Shown in pieces: positions 9,577-23,940 of a stretch of 64,000 nucleotides of DNA. A model generated the notes under the pieces. The model saw only the letters and a list, made by a program, of their open reading frames with translations. It did not search any database and had not been told where the DNA came from. The stretch's first letter is position 1. Every line of letters starts with the position of its first letter. The position numbers and the translations under genes were made by a program. The DNA comes from Auanema rhodensis. Its lineage: Eukaryota; Nematoda; Chromadorea; Rhabditida; Rhabditidae. The stretch is taken from NCBI GenBank assembly GCA_964057225.1, contig OZ059900.1, positions 17,375,638 to 17,439,637 on the forward strand, in the 5' to 3' direction.

Positions 9577-12312
9577 GGCACGCCCCTTATGGCTAATATT
9601 GATTAAATCGATTTTTGTTCATATGAGTCGTCAAATGCAACGAATTTCAGCGTGTTACATACTAAAATGAGGCATTTTACATGCTGAACACTAGAAAAAT
9701 ACAAAAACACAGTATTTCCCATGAGAAATATTTTATTATGCTGGAAAACCAGTTTTTGGAAATTTCGCTGTAAACAAGGTTTTGACTTACGATTTCATGT
9801 GTTCAAACTCATGCAATGTCAATGAAACCTAGCTCAAAATTGTTCGTACAACGTCTAGTTCCACTTTCACGACAAAAAAACAGGGGTTAGAAAACTAAGG
9901 AAATTAGCATAGTCTGAGGGCACGCCCTTTATGGCTAATATTGATTAAATCGATTTTTGTTCATATGAGTCGTCAAATGCAACGAATTTCAGCGTGTTAC
10001 ATACTAAAATGAAGCATTTTACATGCTGAACACTAGAAAAATACAAAAACACAGTATTTCCCATGAGAAATATTTTATTATGCTGGAAAACCAGTTTTTG
10101 GAAATTTCGCTGTAAACAAGGTTTTGACTTACGATTTCATGTGTTCAAACTCATGCAATGTCAATGAAACCTAGCTCAAAATTGTTCGTACAACGTCTAG
10201 TTCCACTTTCACGACAAAAAAACAGGGGTTAGAAAACTAAGGAAATTAGCATATTCTGAGGGCACGCCCCTTATGGCTAATATTGATTAAATCGATTTTT
10301 GTTCATATGAGTCGTCAAATGCAACGACTTTCAGCGTGTTACATACTAAAATGAAGCATTTTACATGCTGAACACTAGAAAAATACAAAAACACAGTATT
10401 TCCCATGAGAAATATTTTATTATGCTGGAAAACCAGTTTTTGGAAATTTCGCTGTAAACAAGGTTTTGACTTACGATTTCATGTGTTCAAACTCATGCAA
10501 TGTCAATGAAACCTAGCTCAAAATTGTTCGTACAACGTCTAGTTCCACTTTCACGACAAAAAAACAGGGGTTAGAAAATTAAGGAAATTAGCATATTCTG
10601 AGGGCACGCCCCTTATGGCTAATATTGATTAAATCGATTTTTGTTCATATGAGTCGTCAAATGCAACGAATTGTAGCGTGTTACATACTAAAATGAAGCA
10701 TTTTACATGCTGAACACTAGAAAAATACAAAAACACAGTATTTCCCATGAGAAATATTTTATTATGCTGGAAAACCAGTTTTTGGAAATTTCGCTGTAAA
10801 CAAGGTTTTGACTTACGATTTCATGTGTTCAAACTCATGCAATGTCAATGAAACCTAGCTCAAAATTGTTCGTACAACGTCTAGTTCCACTTTCACGACA
10901 AAAAAACAGGGGTTAGAAAATTAAGGAAATTAGCATATTCTGAGGGCACGCCCCTTATGGCTAATATTGATTAAATCGATTTTTGTTCATATGATTCGTC
11001 AAATGCAACGAATTTCAGCGTGTTACATACTAAAATGAAGCATTTTACATGCTGAACACTAGAAAAATACAAAAACACAGTATTTCCCATGAGAAATATT
11101 TTATTATGCTGGAAAACCAGTTTTTGGAAATTTCGCTGTAAACAAGGTTTTGACTTACGATTTCATGTGTTCAAACTCATGCAATGTCAATGAAACCTAG
11201 CTCAAAATTGTTCGTACAACGTCTAGTTCCACTTTCACGACAAAAAAACAGGGGTTAGAAAATTAAGGAAATTAGCATATTCTGAGGGCACGCCCCTTAT
11301 GGCTAATATTGATTAAATCGATTTTTGTTCATATGATTCGTCAAATGCAACGAATTTCAGCGTGTTACATACTAAAATGAAGCATTTTACATGCTGAACA
11401 CTAGAAAAATACAAAAACACAGTATTTCCCATGAGAAATATTTTATTATGCTGGAAAACCAGTTTTTGGAAATTTCGCTGTAAACAAGGTTTTGACTTAC
11501 GATATCATGTGTTCAAACTCATGCAATGTCAATGAAACCTAGCTCAAAATTGTTCGTACAACGTCTAGTTCCACTTTCACGACAAAAAAACAGGGGTTAG
11601 AAAATTAAGGAAATTAGCATATTCTGAGGGCACGCCCCTTATGGCTAATATTGATTAAATCGATTTTTGTTCATATGATTCGTCAAATGCAACGAATTTC
11701 AGCGTGTTACATACTAAAATGAAGCATTTTACATGCTGAACACTAGAAAAATACAAAAACACAGTATTTCCCATGAGAAATATTTTATTATGCTGGAAAA
11801 CCAGTTTTTGGAAATTTCGCTGTAAACAAGGTTTTGACTTACGATTTCATGTGTTCAAACTCATGCAATGTCAATGAAACATAGCTCAAAAATGTTCGTA
11901 CAACGTCTAGTTCCACTTTCACGACAAAAAAACAGGGGTTAGAAAATTAAGGAAATTAGCATATTCTGAGGGCACGCCCCTTATGGCTAATATTGATTAA
12001 ATCGATTTTTGTTCATATGAGTCGTCAAATGCAACGAATTTCAGCGTGTTACATACTAAAATGAGGCATTTTACATGCTGAACACTAGAAAAATACAAAA
12101 ACACAGTATTTCCCATGAGAAATATTTTATTATGCTGGAAAACCAGTTTTTGGAAATTTCGCTGTAAACAAGGTTTTGACTTACGATTTCATGTGTTCAA
12201 ACTCATGCAATGTCAATGAAACCTAGCTCAAAATTGTTCGTACAACGTCTAGTTCCACTTTCACGACAAAAAAACAGGGGTTAGAAAACTAAGGAAATTA
12301 GCATAGTCTGAG
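9577..12312. repeat. Marker pair 95G+336G duplicated at a 7-monomer interval
   Basis: The monomers starting at 9577 and 11971 both carry 95G (ATGAGGC), 319C and 336G (CATAGTCTG), a combination seen nowhere else. Each is preceded by a monomer with 253A+264A (at 9235 on a 68C background, at 11629 on a 51T background). The spacing is 2,394 bp, seven monomers. The intervening monomers include 68C, 71G72T and three consecutive 51T types. Confidence 0.7.
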
Positions 12313-12654
12313 GGCACGCCCCTTATGGCTAATATTGATTAAATCGATTTTTGTTCATATGAGTCGTCAAATGCAACGAATTTCAGCGTGTTACATACTA
12401 AAATGAAGCATTTTACATGCTGAACACTAGAAAAATACAAAAACACAGTATTTCCCATGAGAAATATTTTATTATGCTGGAAAACCAGTTTTTGGAAATT
12501 TCGCTGTAAACAAGGTTTTGACTTACGATTTCATGTGTTCAAACTCATGCAATGTCAATGAAACCTAGCTCAAAATTGTTCGTACAACGTCTAGTTCCAC
12601 TTTCACGACAAAAAAACAGGGGTTAGAAAATTAAGGAAATTAGCATATTCTGAG

Positions 12655-15048
12655 GGCACGCCCCTTATGGCTAATATTGATTAAATCGATTTTTGTTCAT
12701 ATGATTCGTCAAATGCAACGAATTTCAGCGTGTTACATACTAAAATGAAGCATTTTACATGCTGAACACTAGAAAAATACAAAAACACAGTATTTCCCAT
12801 GAGAAATATTTTATTATGCTGGAAAACCAGTTTTTGGAAATTTCGCTGTAAACAAGGTTTTGACTTACGATTTCATGTGTTCAAACTCATGCAATGTCAA
12901 TGAAACCTAGCTCAAAATTGTTCGTAAAACGTCTAGTTCCACTTTCACGACAAAAAAACAGGGGTTAGAAAACTAAGGAAATTAGCATATTCTGAGGGCA
13001 CGCCCCTTATGGCTAATATTGATTAAATCGATTTTTGTTCATATGAGTCGTCAAATGCAACGACTTTCAGCGTGTTACATACTAAAATGAAGCATTTTAC
13101 ATGCTGAACACTAGAAAAATACAAAAACACAGTATTTCCCATGAGAAATATTTTATTATGCTGGAAAACCAGTTTTTGGAAATTTCGCTGTAAACAAGGT
13201 TTTGACTTACGATTTCATGTGTTCAAACTCATGCAATGTCAATGAAACCTAGCTCAAAATTGTTCGTACAACGTCTAGTTCCACTTTCACGACAAAAAAA
13301 CAGGGGTTAGAAAATTAAGGAAATTAGCATATTCTGAGGGCACGCCCCTTATGGCTAATATTGATTAAATCGATTTTTGTTCATATGAGTCGTCAAATGC
13401 AACGAATTGTAGCGTGTTACATACTAAAATGAAGCATTTTACATGCTGAACACTAGAAAAATACAAAAACACAGTATTTCCCATGAGAAATATTTTATTA
13501 TGCTGGAAAACCAGTTTTTGGAAATTTCGCTGTAAACAAGGTTTTGACTTACGATTTCATGTGTTCAAACTCATGCAATGTCAATGAAACCTAGCTCAAA
13601 ATTGTTCGTACAACGTCTAGTTCCACTTTCACGACAAAAAAACAGGGGTTAGAAAATTAAGGAAATTAGCATATTCTGAGGGCACGCCCCTTATGGCTAA
13701 TATTGATTAAATCGATTTTTGTTCATATGATTCGTCAAATGCAACGAATTTCAGCGTGTTACATACTAAAATGAAGCATTTTACATGCTGAACACTAGAA
13801 AAATACAAAAACACAGTATTTCCCATGAGAAATATTTTATTATGCTGGAAAACCAGTTTTTGGAAATTTCGCTGTAAACAAGGTTTTGACTTACGATTTC
13901 ATGTGTTCAAACTCATGCAATGTCAATGAAACCTAGCTCAAAATTGTTCGTACAACGTCTAGTTCCACTTTCACGACAAAAAAACAGGGGTTAGAAAACT
14001 AAGGAAATTAGCATATTCTGAGGGCACGCCCCTTATGGCTAATATTGATTAAATCGATTTTTGTTCATATGAGTCGTCAAATGCAACGACTTTCAGCGTG
14101 TTACATACTAAAATGAAGCATTTTACATGCTGAACACTAGAAAAATACAAAAACACAGTATTTCCCATGAGAAATATTTTATTATGCTGGAAAACCAGTT
14201 TTTGGAAATTTCGCTGTAAACAAGGTTTTGACTTACGATTTCATGTGTTCAAACTCATGCAATGTCAATGAAACCTAGCTCAAAATTGTTCGTACAACGT
14301 CTAGTTCCACTTTCACGACAAAAAAACAGGGGTTAGCAAATTAAGGAAATTAGCATATTCTGAGGGCACGCCCCTTATGGCTAATATTGATTAAATCGAT
14401 TTTTGTTCATATGAGTCGTCAGATGCAACGAATTTCAGCGTGTTACATACTAAAATGAAGCATTTTACATGCTGAACACTAGAAAAATACAAAAACACAG
14501 TATTTCCCATGAGAAATATTTTATTATGCTGGAAAACCAGTTTTTGGAAATTTCGCTGTAAACAAGGTTTTGACTTACGATTTCATGTGTTCAAACTCAT
14601 GCAATGTCAATGAAACCTAGCTCAAAATTGTTCGTACAACGTCTAGTTCCACTTTCACGACAAAAAAACAGGGGTTAGAAAATTAAGGAAATTAGCATAT
14701 TCTGAGGGCACGCCCCTTATGGCTAATATTGATTAAATCGATTTTTGTTCATATGAGTCGTCAAATGCAACGAATTTCAGCGTGTTACATACTAAAATGA
14801 AGCATTTTACATGCTGAACACTAGAAAAATACAAAAACACAGTATTTCCCATGAGAAATATTTTATTATGCTGGAAAACCAGTTTTTGGAAATTTCGCTG
14901 TAAACAAGGTTTTGACTTACGATTTCATGTGTTCAAACTCATGCAATGTCAATGAAACCTAGCTCAAAATTGTTCGTACAACGTCTAGTTCCACTTTCAC
15001 GACAAAAAAACAGGGGTTAGAAAACTAAGGAAATTAGCATATTCTGAG
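12655..15048. repeat. 7-monomer higher-order unit, single copy in super-repeat 1 (2,394 bp)
   Basis: Monomers 38-44 read 51T+319C; 68C; 71G72T (AATTGTAG); 51T+319C; 68C; 58G (CAGATGC); 319C. It is a compound of two related triplets, (51T, 68C, 71G72T) and (51T, 68C, 58G), plus one spacer monomer. The same unit is present three times in tandem in super-repeat copy 2. Private changes here include CGTAAAACG near 12925 and GTTAGCAAA near 14337. Confidence 0.75.
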
Positions 15049-17442
15049 GGCACGCCCCTTATGGCTAATATTGATTAAATCGATTTTTGTTCATATGAGT
15101 CGTCAAATGCAACGAATTTCAGCGTGTTACATACTAAAATGAAGCATTTTACATGCTGAACACTAGAAAAATACAAAAACACAGTATTTCCCATGAGAAA
15201 TATTTTACTATGCTGGAAAACCAGTTTTTGGAAATTTCGCTGTAAACAAGGTTTTGACTTACGATTTCATGTGTTCAAACTCATGCAATGTCAATGAAAC
15301 CTAGCTCAAAATTGTTCGTACAACGTCTAGTTCCACTTTCACGACAAAAAAACAGGGGTTAGAAAATTAAGGAAATTAGCATATTCTGAGGGCACGCCCC
15401 TTATGGCTAATATTGATTAAATCGATTTTTGTTCATATGATTCGTCAAATGCAACGAATTTCAGCGTGTTACATACTAAAATGAAGCATTTTACATGCTG
15501 AACACTAGAAAAATACAAAAACACAGTATTTCCCATGAGAAATATTTTATTATGCTGGAAAACCAGTTTTTGGAAATTTCGCTGTAAACAAGGTTTTGAC
15601 TTACGATTTCATGTGTTCAAACTCATGCAATGTCAATGAAACCTAGCTCAAAATTGTTCGTACAACGTCTAGTTCCACTTTCACGACAAAAAAACAGGGG
15701 TTAGAAAACTAAGGAAATTAGCATATTCTGAGGGCACGCCCCTTATGGCTAATATTGATTAAATCGATTTTTGTTCATATGAGTCGTCAAATGCAACGAC
15801 TTTCAGCGTGTTACATACTAAAATGAAGCATTTTACATGCTGAACACTAGAAAAATACAAAAACACAGTATTTCCCATGAGAAATATTTTATTATGCTGG
15901 AAAACCAGTTTTTGGAAATTTCGCTGTAAACAAGGTTTTGACTTACGATTTCATGTGTTCAAACTCATGCAATGTCAATGAAACCTAGCTCAAAATTGTT
16001 CGTACAACGTCTAGTTCCACTTTCACGACAAAAAAACAGGGGTTAGAAAATTAAGGAAATTAGCATATTCTGAGGGCACGCCCCTTATGGCTAATATTGA
16101 TTAAATCGATTTTTGTTCATATGAGTCGTCAAATGCAACGAATTTTAGCGTGTTACATACTAAAATGAAGCATTTTACATGCTGAACACTAGAAAAATAC
16201 AAAAACACAGTATTTCCCATGAGAAATATTTTATTATGCTGGAAAACCAGTTTTTGGAAATTTCGCTGTAAACAAGGTTTTGACTTACGATTTCATGTGT
16301 TCAAACTCATGCAATGTCAATGAAACCTAGCTCAAAATTGTTCGTACAACGTCTAGTTCCACTTTCACGACAAAAAAACAGGGGTTAGAAAACTAAGGAA
16401 ATTAGCATATTCTGAGGGCACGCCCCTTATGGCTAATATTGATTAAATCGATTTTTGTTCATATGAGTCGTCAAATGCAACGAATTTCAGCGTGTTACAT
16501 ACTAAAATGAAGCATTTTACATGCTGAACACTAGAAAAATACAAAAACACAGTATTTCCCATGAGAAATATTTTACTATGCTGGAAAACCAGTTTTTGGA
16601 AATTTCGCTGTAAACAAGGTTTTGACTTACGATTTCATGTGTTCAAACTCATGCAATGTCAATGAAACCTAGCTCAAAATTGTTCGTACAACGTCTAGTT
16701 CCACTTTCACGACAAAAAAACAGGGGTTAGAAAATTAAGGAAATTAGCATATTCTGAGGGCACGCCCCTTATGGCTAATATTGATTAAATCGATTTTTGT
16801 TCATATGATTCGTCAAATGCAACGAATTTCAGCGTGTTACATACTAAAATGAAGCATTTTACATGCTGAACACTAGAAAAATACAAAAACACAGTATTTC
16901 CCATGAGAAATATTTTATTATGCTGGAAAACCAGTTTTTGGAAATTTCGCTGTAAACAAGGTTTTGACTTACGATTTCATGTGTTCAAACTCATGCAATG
17001 TCAATGAAACCTAGCTCAAAATTGTTCGTACAACGTCTAGTTCCACTTTCACGACAAAAAAACAGGGGTTAGAAAATTAAGGAAATTAGCATATTCTGAG
17101 GGCACGCCCCTTATGGCTAATATTGATTAAATCGATTTTTGTTCATATGATTCGTCAAATGCAACGAATTTCAGCGTGTTACATACTAAAATGAAGCATT
17201 TTACATGCTGAACACTAGAAAAATACAAAAACACAGTATTTCCCATGAGAAATATTTTATTATGCTGGAAAACCAGTTTTTGGAAATTTCGCTGTAAACA
17301 AGGTTTTGACTTACGATTTCATGTGTTCAAACTCATGCAATGTCAATGAAACCTAGCTCAAAATTGTTCGTACAACGTCTAGTTCCACTTTCACGACAAA
17401 AAAACAGGGGTTAGAAAATTAAGGAAATTAGCATATTCTGAG
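15049..17442. repeat. 160C module in super-repeat 1
   Basis: Monomers 45-51: 160C (TTTTACTATG), 51T+319C, 68C, 72T+319C (AATTTTAGCG), 160C, 51T, 51T. The same seven types in the same order occur at 44803-47196, directly after the 7-monomer unit in both places. The 160C variant is confined to these four monomers. Confidence 0.75.
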
Positions 17443-20178
17443 GGCACGCCCCTTATGGCTAATATTGATTAAATCGATTTTTGTTCATATGAGTCGTCAA
17501 ATGCAACGAATTTCAGCGTGTTACATACTAAAATGAAGCATTTTACATGCTGAACACTAGAAAAATACAAAAACACAGTATTTCCCATGAGAAATATTTT
17601 ATTATGCTGGAAAACCAGTTTTTGGAAATTTCGCTGTAAACAAGGTTTTGACTTACGATTTCATGTGTTCAAACTCATGCAATGTCAATGAAACCTAGCT
17701 CAAAATTGTTCGTACAACGTCTAGTTCCACTTTCACGACAAAAAAACAGGGGTTAGAAAATTAAGGAAATTAGCATATTCTGAGGGCACGCCCCTTATGG
17801 CTAATATTGATTAAATCGATTTTTGTTCATATGAGTCGTCAAATGCAACGAATTTCAGCGTGTTACATACTAAAATGAAGCATTTTACATGCTGAACACT
17901 AGAAAAATACAAAAACACAGTATTTCCCATGAGAAATATTTTATTATGCTGGAAAACCAGTTTTTGGAAATTTCGCTGTAAACAAGGTTTTGACTTACGA
18001 TTTCATGTGTTCAAACTCATGCAATGTCAATGAAACCTAGCTCAAAATTGTTCGTACAACGTCTAGTTCCACTTTCACGACAAAAAAACAGGGGTTAGAA
18101 AATTAAGGAAATTAGCATATTCTGAGGGCACGCCCCTTATGGCTAATATTGATTAAATCGATTTTTGTTCATATGAGTCGTCAAATGCAACGAATTTCAG
18201 CGTGTTACATACTAAAATGAAGCATTTTACATGCTGAACACTAGAAAAATACAAAAACACAGTATTTCCCATGAGAAATATTTTATTATGCTGGAAAACC
18301 AGTTTTTGGAAATTTCGCTGTAAACAAGGTTTTGACTTACGATTTCATGTGTTCAAACTCATGCAATGTCAATGAAACCTAGCTCAAAATTGTTCGTACA
18401 ACGTCTAGTTCCACTTTCACGACAAAAAAACAGGGGTTAGAAAATTAAGGAAATTAGCATATTCTGAGGGCACGCCCCTTATGGCTAATATTGATTAAAT
18501 CGATTTTTGTTCATATGAGTCGTCAAATGCAACGACTTTCAGCGTGTTACATACTAAAATGAAGCATTTTACATGCTGAACACTAGAAAAATACAAAAAC
18601 ACAGTATTTCCCATGAGAAATATTTTATTATGCTGGAAAACCAGTTTTTGGAAATTTCGCTGTAAACAAGGTTTTGACTTACGATTTCATGTGTTCAAAC
18701 TCATGCAATGTCAATGAAACCTAGCTCAAAATTGTTCGTACAACGTCTAGTTCCACTTTCACGACAAAAAAACAAGGGTTAGAAAATTAAGGAAATTAGC
18801 ATATTCTGAGGGCACGCCCCTTATGGCTAATATTGATTAAATCGATTTTTGTTCATATGAGTCGTCAAATGCAACGAATTTCAGCGTGTTACATACTAAA
18901 ATGAAGCATTTTACATGCTGAACACTAGAAAAATACAAAAACACAGTATTTCCCATGAGAAATATTTTATTATGCTGGAAAACCAGTTTTTGGAAATTTC
19001 GCTGTAAACAAGGTTTTGACTTACGATTTCATGTGTTCAAACTCATGCAATGTCAATGAAACCTAGCTCAAAATTGTTCGTACAACGTCTAGTTCCACTT
19101 TCACGACAAAAAAACAGGGGTTAGAAAATTAAGGAAATTAGCATATTCTGAGGGCACGCCCCTTATGGCTAATATTGATTAAATCGATTTTTGTTCATAT
19201 GAGTCGTCAAATGCAACGAATTTCAGCGTGTTACATACTAAAATGAAGCATTTTACATGCTGAACACTAGAAAAATACAAAAACACAGTATTTCCCATGA
19301 GAAATATTTTATTATGCTGGAAAACCAGTTTTTGGAAATTTCGCTGTAAACAAGGTTTTGACTTACGATTTCATGTGTTCAAACTCATGCAATGTCAATG
19401 AAACCTAGCTCAAAATTGTTCGTACAACGTCTAGTTCCACTTTCACGACAAAAAAACAGGGGTTAGAAAATTAAGGAAATTAGCATATTCTGAGGGCACG
19501 CCCCTTATGGCTAATATTGATTAAATCGATTTTTGTTCATATGAGTCGTCAAATGCAACGAATTTCAGCGTGTTACATACTAAAATGAAGCATTTTACAT
19601 GCTGAACACTAGAAAAATACAAAAACACAGTATTTCCCATGAGAAATATTTTATTATGCTGGAAAACCAGTTTTTGGAAATTTCGCTGTAAACAAGGTTT
19701 TGACTTACGATTTCATGTGTTCAAACTCATGCAATGTCAATGAAACCTAGCTCAAAATTGTTCGTACAACGTCTAGTTCCACTTTCACGACAAAAAAACA
19801 GGGGTTAGAAAATTAAGGAAATTAGCATATTCTGAGGGCACGCCCCTTATGGCTAATATTGATTAAATCGATTTTTGTTCATATGAGTCGTCAAATGCAA
19901 CGAATTTCAGCGTGTTACATACTAAAATGAAGCATTTTACATGCTGAACACTAGAAAAATACAAAAACACAGTATTTCCCATGAGAAATATTTTATTATG
20001 CTGGAAAACCAGTTTTTGGAAATTTCGCTGTAAACAAGGTTTTGACTTACGATTTCATGTGTTCAAACTCATGCAATGTCAATGAAACCTAGCTCAAAAT
20101 TGTTCGTACAACGTCTAGTTCCACTTTCACGACAAAAAAACAGGGGTTAGAAAATTAAGGAAATTAGCATATTCTGAG
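17443..20178. repeat. Run of nearly unmarked consensus monomers in super-repeat 1
   Basis: Eight monomers, seven of which show none of the diagnostic variants and appear identical by eye. The exception, starting at 18469, has 68C and 307A. This is one of the most homogeneous stretches of the array and probably shows the majority sequence of the family. The corresponding stretch in copy 2 is 47197-50274. Confidence 0.7.
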
Positions 20179-21888
20179 GGCACGCCCCTTATGGCTAATA
20201 TTGATTAAATCGATTTTTGTTCATATGAGTCGTCAAATGCAACGAATTTCAGCGTGTTACATACTAAAATGAAGCATTTTACATGCTGAACACTAGAAAA
20301 ATACAAAAACACAGTATTTCCCATGAGAAATATTTTATTATGCTGGAAAACCAGTTTTTGGAAATTTCGCTGTAAACAAGGTTTTGACTTACGATTTCAT
20401 GTGTTCAAACTCATGCAATGTCAATGAAACCTAGCTCAAAATTGTTTGTACAACGTCTAGTTCCACTTTCACGACAAAAAAACAAGGGTTAGAAAATTAA
20501 GGAAATTAGCATATTCTGAGGGCACGCCCCTTATGGCTAATATTGATTAAATCGATTTTTGTTCATATGAGTCGTCAAATGCAACGAATTTCAGCGTGTT
20601 ACATACTAAAATGAAGCATTTTACATGCTGAACACTATAAAAATACAAAAACACAGTATTTCCCATGAGAAATATTTTATTATGCTGGAAAACCAGTTTT
20701 TGGAAATTTCGCTGTAAACAAGGTTTTGACTTACGATTTCATGTGTTCAAACTCATGCAATGTCAATGAAACCTAGCTCAAAATTGTTCGTACAACGTCT
20801 AGTTCCACTTTCACGACAAAAAAACAGGGGTTAGAAAATTTAGGAAATTAGCATATTCTGAGGGCACGCCCCTTATGGCTAATATTGATTAAATCGATTT
20901 TTGTTCATATGAGTCGTCAAATGCAACGAATTTCAGCGTGTTACATACTAAAATGAAACATTTTACATGCTGAACACTAGAAAAATACAAAAACACAGTA
21001 TTTCCCATGAGAAATATTTTATTATGCTGGAAAACCAGTTTTTGGAAATTTCGCTGTAAACAAGGTTTTGACTTACGATTTCATGTGTTCAAACTCATGC
21101 AATGTCAATGAAACCTAGCTCAAAATTGTTCGTACAACGTCTAGTTCCACTTTCACGACAAAAAAACAAGGGTTAGAAAATTAAGGAAATTAGCATATTC
21201 TGAGGGCACGCCCCTTATGGCTAATATTGATTAAATCGATTTTTGTTCATATGAGTCGTCAAATGCAACGAATTTCAGCGTGTTACATACTAAAATGAAG
21301 CATTTTACATGCTGAACACTAGAAAAATACAAAAACACAGTATTTCCCATGAGAAATATTTTATTATGCTGGAAAACCAGTTTTTGGAAATTTCGCTGTA
21401 AACAAGGTTTTGACTTACGATTTCATGTGTTCAAACTCATGCAATGTCAATGAAACCTAGCTCAAAATTGTTCGTACAACGTCTAGTTCCACTTTCACGA
21501 CAAAAAAACAGGGGTTAGAAAATTAAGGAAATTAGCATATTCTGAGGGCACGCCCCTTATGGCTAATATTGATTAAATCGATTTTTGTTCATATGAGTCG
21601 TCAAATGCAAAGAATTTCAGCGTGTTACATACTTAAATGAAGCATTTTACATGCTGAACACTAGAAAAATACAAAAACACAGTATTTCCCATGAGAAATA
21701 TTTTATTATGCTGGAAAACCAGTTTTTGGAAATTTCGCTGTAAACAAGGTTTTGACTTACGATTTCATGTGTTCAAACTCATGCAATGTCAATGAAACCT
21801 AGCTCAAAATTGTTCGTACAACGTCTAGTTCCACTTTCACGACAAAAAAACAGGGGTTAGAAAATTAAGGAAATTAGCATATTCTGAG
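20179..21888. repeat. 5-monomer higher-order unit, first copy (1,710 bp)
   Basis: Monomers 60-64: 269T+307A (TTTGTACA, CAAGGG); 118T+321T (CACTATAAA, TTTAGG); 96A+307A; unmarked; 65A+88T (GCAAAGAA, ACTTAAATG). The same order follows at once in 21889-23598. Further versions are found at 30098-31806 and 50275-51984. Confidence 0.75.
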
Positions 21889-23598
21889 GGCACGCCCCTT
21901 ATGGCTAATATTGATTAAATCGATTTTTGTTCATATGAGTCGTCAAATGCAACGAATTTCAGCGTGTTTCATACTAAAATGAAGCATTTTACATGCTGAA
22001 CACTAGAAAAATACAAAAACACAGTATTTCCCATGAGAAATATTTTATTATGCTGGAAAACCAGTTTTTGGAAATTTCGCTGTAAACAAGGTTTTGACTT
22101 ACGATTTCATGTGTTCAAACTCATGCAATGTCAATGAAACCTAGCTCAAAATTGTTTGTACAACGTCTAGTTCCACTTTCACGACAAAAAAACAAGGGTT
22201 AGAAAATTAAGGAAATTAGCATATTCTGAGGGCACGCCCCTTATGGCTAATATTGATTAAATCGATTTTTGTTCATATGAGTCGTCAAATGCAACGAATT
22301 TCAGCGTGTTACATACTAAAATGAAGCATTTTACATGCTGAACACTATAAAAATACAAAAACACAGTATTTCCCATGAGAAATATTTTATTATGCTGGAA
22401 AACCAGTTTTTGGAAATTTCGCTGTAAACAAGGTTTTGACTTACGATTTCATGTGTTCAAACTCATGCAATGTCAATGAAACCTAGCTCAAAATTGTTCG
22501 TACAACGTCTAGTTCCACTTTCACGACAAAAAAACAGGGGTTAGAAAATTTAGGAAATTAGCATATTCTGAGGGCACGCCCCTTATGGCTAATATTGATT
22601 AAATCGATTTTTGTTCATATGAGTCGTCAAATGCAACGAATTTCAGCGTGTTACATACTAAAATGAAGCATTTTACATGCTGAACACTAGAAAAATACAA
22701 AAACACAGTATTTCCCATGAGAAATATTTTATTATGCTGGAAAACCAGTTTTTGGAAATTTCGCTGTAAACAAGGTTTTGACTTACGATTTCATGTGTTC
22801 AAACTCATGCAATGTCAATGAAACCTAGCTCAAAATTGTTCGTACAACGTCTAGTTCCACTTTCACGACAAAAAAACAAGGGTTAGAAAATTAAGGAAAT
22901 TAGCATATTCTGAGGGCACGCCCCTTATGGCTAATATTGATTAAATCGATTTTTGTTCATATGAGTCGTCAAATGCAACGAATTTCAGCGTGTTACATAC
23001 TAAAATGAAGCATTTTACATGCTGAACACTAGAAAAATACAAAAACACAGTATTTCCCATGAGAAATATTTTATTATGCTGGAAAACCAGTTTTTGGAAA
23101 TTTCGCTGTAAACAAGGTTTTGACTTACGATTTCATGTGTTCAAACTCATGCAATGTCAATGAAACCTAGCTCAAAATTGTTCGTACAACGTCTAGTTCC
23201 ACTTTCACGACAAAAAAACAGGGGTTAGAAAATTAAGGAAATTAGCATATTCTGAGGGCACGCCCCTTATGGCTAATATTGATTAAATCGATTTTTGTTC
23301 ATATGAGTCGTCAAATGCAAAGAATTTCAGCGTGTTACATACTTAAATGAAGCATTTTACATGCTGAACACTAGAAAAATACAAAAACACAGTATTTCCC
23401 ATGAGAAATATTTTATTATGCTGGAAAACCAGTTTTTGGAAATTTCGCTGTAAACAAGGTTTTGACTTACGATTTCATGTGTTCAAACTCATGCAATGTC
23501 AATGAAACCTAGCTCAAAATTGTTCGTACAACGTCTAGTTCCACTTTCACGACAAAAAAACAAGGGTTAGAAAATTAAGGAAATTAGCATATTCTGAG
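21889..23598. repeat. 5-monomer higher-order unit, second copy (1,710 bp)
   Basis: Monomers 65-69 match 20179-21888 in order: 269T+307A, 118T+321T, 307A, unmarked, 65A+88T+307A. Differences are the loss of 96A in the third monomer, 307A in the fifth, and a private GTTTCATAC near 21966. Confidence 0.75.
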
Positions 23599-23940
23599 GG
23601 CACGCCCCTTATGGCTAATATTGATTAAATCGATTTTTGTTCATATGAGTCGTCAAATGCAACGAATTTCAGCGTGTTACATACTAAAATGAAGCATTTT
23701 ACATGCTGAACACTATAAAAATACAAAAACACAGTATTTCCCATGAGAAATATTTTATTATGCTGGAAAACCAGTTTTTGGAAATTTCGCTGTAAACAAG
23801 GTTTTGACTTACGATTTCATGTGTTCAAACTCATGCAATGTCAATGAAACCTAGCTCAAAATTGTTCGTACAACGTCTAGTTCCACTTTCACGACAAAAA
23901 AACAGGGGTTAGAAAATTAAGGAAATTAGCATATTCTGAG

